A stretch of DNA of 64,000 nt, taken from positions 1-64,000 of the forward strand of contig CANTAL010000196.1 of the NCBI GenBank assembly GCA_947650365.1. The letters are read 5' to 3'. The notes beneath the pieces were generated by a model. The model worked only from the letters and a program-made list of their open reading frames with translations, did no database searches and was not told where the DNA came from. Made by a program: the position numbers and the translations under genes. Each line of letters begins with the position of its first letter. Position 1 is the stretch's first letter. Source of the stretch: Chamaelirium japonicum. Its lineage: Eukaryota; Streptophyta; Magnoliopsida; Liliales; Melanthiaceae. Below, piece by piece: positions 50,469 through 61,530 of the stretch.

Positions 50469-51788
50469 ACGATTCATTCTAATTCATTCGTACGATCCAT
50501 TCTAATGCATTCGTACGATTCATTCTAATTCATTCACATGATCCATTCTAATTCATTCGTACAATCCATTCTTATTCATTCATACGATCCATTCTAATTC
50601 ATTCGCACAATCCATTCTAATTCATTCGTACGATCCATTCTAATTCATTCGTATGATCCATTCTTACTCATTCGGTGGATCCATTCTAATTCATTCGTAC
50701 GATCCATTCTAATTCATTCGCACGATCCATTCTAATTTATTTGTACGATCCATTCTAATTCATTTGTACGATCTATTCTAATTCATTCGCATGATCCATT
50801 CTAATTCATTCGTACGATCCATTCTAATTCATTCGTACAATCCATTCAAATTCATTCGTACGGTGCAATCTAATTCATTCGTGCAATGAATTAGAATGGA
50901 TTGTTCGAATGAATTAGAATGGATCGTATGAACGAATTAGAATGGATCGTACGAATGAATTAGAATGGATACATTCGTGAGAATGAATTAGAATGGATCG
51001 TACGAATGAACTAGAATGGATACATTCGAGCGAATGAATCGTATGAATGAATTAGAATGGATCGTACGAATGAATTAGAATGGATCATGCGAATGAATTA
51101 GAATAGATCGTACGAATGAATTAGAATGGATCGTACGAATAAATTAGAATGGATCGTGCGAATGAATTAGAATAGATCGTACAAATGAATTAGAATGGAT
51201 CCACCGAATGAGTTAGAATGGATCATACGAATGAATTAGAATGGATCGTACGAATGAATAAGAATGGATCGTGCGAATGAATTAGAATGGATCGTATGAA
51301 TGAATAAGAATGGATCGTACGAATGAATTAGAATGGATCGTGCGAATGAATTAGAATGAATCGTCTGAATGCATTAGAATGGATCGTACGAATGAATTAG
51401 AATGAATCGTACGATCCATTCTAATTCATTCGTCCGATCCATTCTAATTCATTCGCACGAATGTATCCATTCTAATTCATTCGCACGATCCATTCTAATT
51501 CATTCGCACGATCCATTCTAATTCATTCATACGATCGATTCTTATTCATTCATACGATCCATTCTAATTCATTCGCACAATCCATTCTAATTCATTCGTA
51601 TGATCCAATCTAATTCGTTCGTATGATCTATGCTAACTCAATCGGTGGATCCATTCTAATTGATTCGTATGAATGTATCCATTCTAATGCATTCGTATGA
51701 TTCATTCTAATTCATTCGCACGATCCATTCTAATTAATTCGTATGATCCATTCTTATTCATTCATACGATCCATTCTAATTCATTCGT
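50469..51788. repeat. Three short satellite blocks (minus, plus, minus)
   Basis: Blocks are 50469-50882 (minus), 50883-51410 (plus) and 51411-51788 (minus). The last opens with the GAATGAATCGTACGATCC/CGTCCGATCC arrangement seen at four other switches. Confidence 0.8.
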
Positions 51789-53617
51789 ACGAACGAATTA
51801 GAATGGATCGTACGAACGAATTAGAATGGATCGTATGAACGTAATAGAATGGATCGTACGAATGAATTAGAATGGATACATTCGTGCGAATGAATTAGAA
51901 TAGATCGTACGAATGAATTATAATGGATCGTACGAATGGATTAGAACACATTGTATGAATGAATTAGAATGGATACATTTGTGCGAATGAATTAGAATGG
52001 ATCGTACGAATGAATTAGAATGGATCGTACGAATGAATTAGAATGGATACATTTGTGCGATGAATAAGAATGGAGCGTACGAATGAATTAGAATGGAGCG
52101 TACGAATGAACTAGAATGGATACATTCGTGCGAATGAATTAGAATGGATTGCACGAATGAATTAGAATGGATACATTTGTGCGAATGAATTAGAATGGAT
52201 CGTACAAATGAATTAGAATAGATCGTGCGAATGAATTAGAATGAATCGTACGAATGAATTAGAATAGATCATGCGAATAAATTAGAATGGATCATACGAA
52301 TGAATTAGAATAGATATATTCATGCGAATGAATTAGAATGGATCATACGAATGAATTAGAATGGATCGTGCGAATGAATTAGAATGGATCGTATGAATAA
52401 ATTAGAATGGATCGTACGAATGAATTAAAATGGATACATTTGTGCGAATTAGAATGGATCGTACGAATGGATTAGAATTAGATCGTACGAATGAATTAGA
52501 ATGGATCGTATGAATGAATTAGAATGAATCGTACGAATGCATTAGAATGGATCGTACGAATGGATTAGAATGGATCATACGAATGGATTAGAATGGATCG
52601 TACGAATGGATTAGAATGGATCGTACGAATGAATTAGAATGGATCATACAAATGATTTAGAAAGGTTACATTCGTGAGAATGAATTAGAATGGATCGTAT
52701 GAATGAATTAGAATGGATCATACGAATGAATTTGAATGGATCGTACGAATGAATAAGAATGGATCGTACGAATGAATTAGAATGGATACATTCGAGCGAA
52801 TGAATTAGAATAGATCGTAGGAATGAATTAGAATGGATCATACGAATGAATTAGAATGGATCGTGCGAACGAATTAGAATGGACCGTACGAAGGAATTAG
52901 AATGGATACATTCGAGCGAATGAATTAGAATGGATCGTACGAATGAATTAGAATGGTTACATTCGTGCGAATGAATTGGAATGGATCATACGAATGGATT
53001 AGAATGGATCGTACGAATGGATTAGAACGCAGTGTACGAATGAATTAGAATAGTTACATTTGTGCGAATGAATTAGATTGCATCGTACGAATGAATTTGA
53101 ATGGATCGTACGAATGAATTAGAATGGATCGTACTAATGATTTAGAATGGATCGAACGAATGAATTAGAATGGATCGAACGAATGAATTAGAATGGATAC
53201 ATTTGTGCGAATGAATTAGAATGGATCATACGATTGAATTTGAATGGATCATACGAATAAATTAGAATGGATACATTTGTGCGAATGAATTAGAATGGAT
53301 CGTACGAATGAATTAGAATGGATCGTGCGAATGAATCAGAATGGATCGTACGAATGAATTAGAATGGATACATTCGTGCGAATAAATTAGAATGGATCGG
53401 ACGAATGGATTAGAATAGATCGTACGAATGAATTAGAATGGTTACATTCGTGCGAATGAATTAGAATGGATCGTACGAATGGATTAGAATGGATCGTACG
53501 AATGGATTAGAATGGATCGTGCGAATGAATTAGAATGGATTGTACGAATGAATTAGAATGGATACATTCGTTCGAATGAATTAGAATGGATCGGACGAAT
53601 GAATTAGAATGGATCGT
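51789..53617 (+). repeat. Satellite block, plus orientation
   Basis: Ends at GGATCGTACGATTC, the same junction type as 50468. Carries GGAGCG units near 52070-52110. Confidence 0.85.
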
Positions 53618-54358
53618 ACGATTCAATCTAATTCATTCGTACGATCCATTCTAATGCATTCGTACAATTCATTCTAATGAATTCGCATGATCCATTCTAA
53701 TTCATTCGTACGGTCCATTCTTATTCATTCATACGATCCATTCTAATTCATTCGCACGATCCATTCTAACTCATTCTCACAAATGTATCCATTCTAATTC
53801 ATTCATACGATCCATTCTAATTTATTCGTATGATCCATTCTAATTCATTCCTAATATCTATTCTAATTCATTCGCACAATCCATTTTAATTCATTCGTAC
53901 GATCCATTCTAATTCATTCGTATGATCCATTCTAACTCATTCGGTGGATCCATTCTAATTCATTTATACGATCCATTCTAATTCATTCGCACGATCCATT
54001 CTAACTCATTCGTACGATCCGTTCTAATTCATTTGTACGATCCATTCTAATTTGTTTGCACGAATATACGATCCAATCTAATTCATTCGCACAAACGTAT
54101 CCATTATAATTCATTCGTACGATCCATTCTAATTCATTCGTATGATCTATTCTAATTCATTCGCACGAATTTAACCATTCTAATTCATTCGTACGATTCA
54201 TTCTAATTCATTCGTATGAGCTATTCTAATTCATTCATACGATCCATTTTAATTCATTCATACGATCTATTCTAATTCATTCGCACGAATGTAACCATTC
54301 TAATTCATTCATATGGTCCATTCTAATTCATTCGTACAATCCATTCTAATTCATTCGT
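53618..54358 (-). repeat. Satellite block, minus orientation
   Basis: Contains the CATTCGGTGGATCC marker near 53940 and irregular long tails around 54055-54110. Confidence 0.8.
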
Positions 54359-57170
54359 ATGAATAAGAATGGAGCGTACGAATGAATTAGAATGGAGCGT
54401 ACGAATGAATTAGAATGGAGCGTACGAATGAATAAGAATGGAGCGTACGAATGAATTAGAATGGAGCGTACGAATGAACTAGAATGGATACATTCGTGCA
54501 AATGAATTAGAATGGATCATATGAAAGAATTAGAATGGATCGTGCGAATGAATTAGAATGGATCGTACGAATGAATTAGAATGAATCGTACGAATGGATT
54601 AGAATGGATCGTACGAATGGATTAGAATGGATCGTACGAATGAATTAGATTGGATCATACAAATGAATTAGAAAGGTTACATTCGTGAGAATGAATTAGA
54701 ATGGATCGTACGACGTACGAATGAATTAGAATAAATCATACGAATGCATTAGAATGGATACATTCGTGCGAATGAATTAGAATGGATCGTACGAATGAAT
54801 TAGAATGGATCGTGCGAATGAATTAGAATGAATCGTACGAATGAATTAGAATGGATCGTATGAATGAATTAGAATGGATACATTTGTACGAATAAATTAG
54901 AATGGATTGTACGAATGAATTAGAATGGATTGTATGAATAAATTAGAACGGATCGTACGAATGAATTAGAATTGATCATGCGAATGAATTATAATGGATA
55001 CATTCTTGCGAATGAATTTGAATGGATCGTACGAATGGATCGTACGAATGAATTAAAAAGGTTTCATTCGTGCAAATGAATTAGAATGGATCGTACGAAT
55101 AAATTAGAATGGATACATTCGTGCGAATGAATTAGAATGGATCGTACAAATGAATTAGAATGGATCTTGCTAATGAATTTGAATGGATTGCACGAATGAA
55201 TTAGAATGGATCGAACGAATAAATTAGAATGGATCATACGAATGAATTAGAATAGATCGTAGGAATGAATTAGAATGGATCGTGCGAATGAATTAGAATG
55301 GATCGTGCGAATGAATTATAATGGATCGTACGAACGAATTAGAATGGATCGTACGACGAATTAGAATGGATCGTACGAAAGAATTAGAACAGATCGTGTG
55401 AACGAATTAGAATGGATCGTACTAATGAATTAGAATGGATACATTCGTACGAATGAATTAGAATGGATTGTACGAATGAATTAGAATGGATACATTCGTG
55501 CGAATGAATTAGAATGGATCATACGAATGAATTAGAATGGATCGTGCGAATGAATTAGAATGGATCGTGCGAATGAATTAGAATGGATCGTGCGAATGAA
55601 TTAGAATGAATCGTACGAATGCATTAGAATGGATACATTCGTGCGAATGAATTAGAATGGATCATACGAATGAATTTGAATGGATCGTGCGAATGAATTA
55701 GAATGAATCATACGAATGAATTAGAATAGATCGTACGAATGAATTAGAATGGATACATTTGTACGAATAAATTAGAAATGAATTGGAATGAATCGTACGA
55801 ATGAATTAGAATACATCATGTGAATGAATTAGAATGGATCGTACGTTTGAATTAGATTGGAATGTGCGAATGAATTAGAATGGATACATTCGTACGAATG
55901 AATTAGAATAGATCGTATGAATGAATTAGAATGGATCGTACGAATGAATTAGAATGGATCGTACGAATGAATTAGAATGGATCCACCGAATGAGTTAGAA
56001 TGGATCATGCGAATGAATTATAATGGATCGTACGAATGAATTAGAATAGATACATTCGAGTGAATGAATTAGAATGGATCGTACAAATGAATTAGAATGG
56101 ATCGTACGAATGAATTAGAATGGATCGTACGAATGGATTAGAACGCATTGTACGAATGAATTAGAATGGATCGTACGAATGGATTAGAATGGATCGTTTG
56201 AATGAATTAGAATGGATCATACGAAGAAATTAGAATGGATATATTCGAGCGAATGAATTAGAATGGATCGTACGAATGAATTAGAATGGATCATGCAAAT
56301 GAATTAGAATGGATCATGCAAATGAATTAGAATGGATACATTCTTGCGAATTAATTAGAATGGATAGTAGGAATGAATTAGAATGGATCGTACGAATGAA
56401 TTAGAATGGTTACATTTGTGCAAATGAATTAGAATGGATCGTACGAATGGATTAGAATGGATAGTATGAATGGATTAGAATGGATCGTACAAATGAATTA
56501 GAATGGAACATACAAATAAATTAGAAAGGTTATATTTGTGAGAATGAATTAGAATGGATCGTGCGAATGAATTAGAATGGATCGTACGAATAAATTAGAA
56601 TGGATCGTGCGAATGAATTAGAATGGATCGTACGAATGAATTAGAATGGATCGTACGAATGAATTAGAATGGATCCAGCGAAAGAGTTAGAATGGATCAT
56701 ACGAATGAATTAGAATGGATCGTACGAATGAATTAGAATGGATTGTGCGAATGAATTAGAATGGATTGTATGAATGAATAAGAATGGATTGTACGAATGA
56801 ATTAGAATGGATCATACGAATGGATTAGAATGGATCGTACGAATGGATTAGAATGGATCGTACGAATGAATTAGAATGGATCGTACAAATGAATTAGAAA
56901 GGTTACATTTGTGAGAATGAATTAGAATGGATCGTACGAATGAATTAGAATGGATCGTACGAATGGATTAGAATGAATTGTACGAATAGATTAGAATGGA
57001 TCGTACGAATGAATTAGAATGGATCATACAAATGAGTTAGAAAGGTTATAATCGTGAGAATGAATTAGAATGGATCGTACGAATGAATTAGAATGGATCG
57101 TACGAATGAATTAGAATGGATCGTGCGAATGTATTAGAATGGATCGTACAAATGAATTAGAATGAATCGT
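54359..57170 (+). repeat. Satellite block, plus orientation, 2.8 kb
   Basis: Opens with a run of GGAGCGTACGAATGAA units (54370-54480). A doubled GTACGACGTACG at about 54708-54719 marks a small local duplication. Marker GGATCCACCGAATGAG is near 55979. Confidence 0.85.
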
Positions 57171-57327
57171 ACGATCCATTCTAATTCATTCGTACGATCC
57201 ATTCTAATTCATTCGCACGAATGTATCCATTCTAATTCATTCGTACAATCCATTCTAATTCATTTGTACGATCCATTCTAATTCATTCATACGATCCATT
57301 CTACTTCATTCATGCAATCCATTCTAA

Positions 57328-59667
57328 TGGATCGTACGAACGAATTAGAATGGATCGTATGAATGAATTAGAATGGATCGTACGAATGGATTAGAATGGA
57401 TCGTACGAATGGATCATGCGAATGAATTAGAATGGATCGTACGAATGAATTAGAATGGATCGTACGAATGAATTAGAATGGATACATTTGTACGAATAAA
57501 TTAGAATGGATTGTACGAATGAATTAGAATGGATACATTCTTGCGAATAAATTAAAATGGATCGCATATTCGTGCAAATAAATTAGAATGGATCATACGA
57601 ATGAATTAGAATGGATCGTGCGAATGAATTAGAATGAATCGTACGAATGAATTTGAATGGATCGTAGAATGAATTAGAATGGATTGCATGAATGAATTAG
57701 AATGGATCATACAAATGAATTGGAATGGATCGTACGAATGAGTTAGAATGGATACATTCATGCAAATGAATTAGAATGGATCATACGAATGAATTAGAAT
57801 GGATCATATGAATGAATTAGAATGGATCGTACGAATGAATTAGAATGGTTACATTCGTGCGAATGAATTAGAATGGATCGTACGAATGGTTTAGAATGGA
57901 TCGTACGAATGAATTAGAATGGATTATACGAATGAATTAGAATGGATATATTCGAGCGAATGAATTAGAATGGATCATACGAATGAATTAGAATGGATCA
58001 TAGGAATGAATTAGAATGGATCGTGCAAATGAATTAGAATGCATACATTCGTGCGAAAGAATTAGAATGGATCGTAGGAATGAATTAGAATGGATCGTAC
58101 GAATGAATTATAATGGTTACATTTGTGCGAATGAATTAGAATGGATCGTACGAATGGATTAGAATGGATAGTGCGAATGAATTCGAATTGATCGTACGAA
58201 CGAATTAGAATGGATTGAACGAATGAATTAGAATAGATCGTGCGAATGAATTAGAATGCATCGTACGAATGAATTTGAATGGATCGGACGAATGAATTAG
58301 AATGGTTACATTCGTGCGAATGAATTAGAATGGATCGTATGAATGGATTAGAATGGATCGTACGAATGAATTAGAATGGATCATGCGAATGAATTAGAAT
58401 GGATCGTACGAATGAATTAGAATGGATCGTACGAATGAATTAGAATGGATATATTTGAACGAATAAATTAGAATGGATCATACGAATGAATTAGAATGGA
58501 TCGTACGAATGAATTAGAATGGATCGTGCGAATGAATTAGAATCGATCGTACGAATGAATTAGAATGGATCGTACGAATGAATTAGATCGTACGAATGAA
58601 TTAGAATGGATCGTCCGAATGAGTTAAAATGGATACATTCATACGACTGAATTAGAATGGATCGTGCGAATTAATTAGAATGGATCGTACGAATGAATTT
58701 GAATGGATACATTTGTGCGAATGAATCTGAATGGATTGTATGAATGAATTACAATCGATCGTACGAATGAATTAGAATGGATACATTCGAGCGAATGAAT
58801 TAGAATGGATCGTACGAATGAATTAGAATTGATCATAGGAATGAATTAGAATAGATCATGCAAATGAATTAGAATGGATACATTCGTGTGAATGAATTAG
58901 AATGGATCGTAGGAATGAATTAGAATGGATCGTACGAATGAATTAGAATGGTTACATTCGTGCGAATGAATTAGAATGGATCGTATGAATGAATTAGAAT
59001 GGATCGTGCGAATGAATTAGAATTGATCATACGAATAAATTAGAATGGTCCATAGGAATGAATTAGAATGAATCGTATGAATGAATTAGAATGGTTACAT
59101 TCGTGCGAATGAATTAGAATGGATCATACGAATGGTTTAGAATGGATCGTACGAATAGATTAGAATGGATCGTACGAATGAATTAGAATGGATACATTCG
59201 AGCGAATGAATTAGAATGGATCGTATGATGGATTAGAATGGATCGTACGAATGGATTAGAATGGATCGTACGAATGGATTAAATGGATCGTACGAATGGA
59301 TTAGAATAGATCATACAAATGAATTAGAATGGTTACATTCGTGAGAATGAATTAGAATGGATCGTGCGAATGAATTAGAATTGATCATACGAATGGATTT
59401 GAAAGGATCGTACGAATGAATTAGAATAGATCGTGCGAATGAATTAGAATGGATCGTACGAATGAATTAGAATGGATCGTACGAACGAATTAGAATGGAT
59501 CGTACGAATGAATTAGAATGGATACATTCGAGCGAATGAATTAGAATGGATCGTACGAATGAATTAGAATGGATCATAGGAATGAATTAGAATGAATCGT
59601 GCAAATGAATTAGAATGGATACATTCGTGCGAATGAATTAGAATGGATCGTAGGAATGAATTAGAAC
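57328..59667 (+). repeat. Satellite block, plus orientation, 2.3 kb
   Basis: Its part at about 58440-58760 matches 23210-23520 and in part 28920-29130 unit by unit, including the shortened GAATTAGATCGTACG unit. Confidence 0.85.
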
Positions 59668-60076
59668 GATCCATTCTAATTTATTCGTACGATCCATTCT
59701 AATTCATTCGTACGATCCATTCTAATTCATTCGCTCGAATGTATCCATTCTAATTCATTCGCACGATCTATTCTAATTCATTCGCACGATCCATTCTAAT
59801 TCATTTGTACGAATGTATCCATTCTAATTCATTCGCACGATCCATTCTAATTCATTCGCACGATCCATTCTAATTCATTCGCACGATCCATTCTAATTCA
59901 TTCGTACGATCCATTCTAATTCATTTGCATGAATTTATCCATTCTAATTCATTCGTACGATCTATTCCAATTCATTCGTATGATCCATTCTAATTCATTC
60001 ATGCAATCCATTCTAATTCATTCCTACGATCCATTCTAACTCATTCATACGATCCATTCTAATTCATTCGCATGAA

Positions 60077-61530
60077 TATACGAATGAATTAGAATGGATA
60101 CATTTGTGCTAATGAATTAGAATGTATCGTACAAATGAATTAGAATGGATCATACGAATGAATTAGAATGGATCGTGCGAATGAATCAGAATGGATACAT
60201 TCGTACAAATGAATTAGAATGGATCGTGCGAATGAATTAGAATGGATCGTACGAATGAATTATAATGGATCGTGCAAATGAATTAGAATGGATCGTATGA
60301 ATGAATAAGAATGGATCGTACGAATGAATTAGAATGGATACATTTGTGCGAATGAATTAGAATGGATCGTGCGAATGAATTAGAATGGATCGTACGAATG
60401 AATTAGAATGGATATATTTATGCGAATGAATTAGAATGGATCGTGCGAATGAATTAGAATGAATCGTACGAATGAATTAGAATGGTTACATTCGTGCGAA
60501 TGAATTAGAATGGATCGTACGAACTGATTAGAATGGATCGTACGAATGGATTAGAATGGATCATACGAATGAATTAGAATGGATCGTACAAATGAATTAG
60601 AAAGGTTACATTGGTGAGAATGAATTAGAATGGATCGAACGAATGAATTAGAATGGATCGTACGAATGTATTAGAATGGAACGTACGAATGAATTAGAAT
60701 GGATCGTAGGAATGAATTAGAATGGATCGTACAAATGAATTAGAAAGGTTACATTTGTGAGAATGAATTAGAATGGATCGTACGAATGGATTAGAATGGA
60801 TCGTACGAATGAATTAGAATGGATCGTAAAAATGAATTAGAAAGGTTAAATTTGTGAGAATGAATTAGAATGGATCGTACGAATGGATTAGAATGGATCA
60901 TACAAATGAATTAGAATGGATACATTCGTGCGAATGAATTAGAATAGATCGTATGAATGATTTAGAATGGATCGTACGAATGAATTAGAATGGATCGTGC
61001 GAATGAATTTGAATGGATCGTACGAATGGATTAGAATGGATCGTACGAATGAATTAGAGTGGATCATACAAATGAATTTGAAAGGTTACATTCGTGAGAA
61101 TGAATTAGAATGGATCGTACGAATGAATTAGAATGGATCATGCGAATGAATTTGAATGGATCGTACGAATGAATTAGAATGGATCGAACGAATGAATTAG
61201 AATGGATACATTTGAGCGAATGAATTAGAATAGATCGTAGGAATGAATTAGAATGGATCATACGAATGAATTAGAATGGATCGTGCGAATGAATTAGAAT
61301 GGATTGTAAGAATGAATTAGAATGGATTGTGCGAATGAATTAGAATGGATCGTATGAATGAATAAGAATGGATCGTACGAATGAATTAGAATGGATCGTG
61401 CGAATAAATTAGCATGGATCATATGAATGAATTAGAACTAGAATGGATACATTTGTGAGAATGAATTAGAATAGAGCGTACGAATGAACTAGAATGGATA
61501 CATTTGTGAGAATGAATTAGAATGGATCGT
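60077..61530 (+). repeat. Satellite block, plus orientation
   Basis: Ends at GGATCGTACGATCC. It contains three GGTTACATTTGTGAG-type tails in close succession (60605-60860). Confidence 0.85.

Noticed and set aside
19038-61261. Repeated open frames of 65-90 codons (MIHSNSFLRS...) in the satellite at 19038, 20285, 36991, 52644 and 61064
   Set aside because: They follow the satellite unit, which happens to lack stops when three units (69 bp) are read in minus-block orientation. Similar frames occur wherever the same unit order recurs. No start context, domain or independent conservation is seen.
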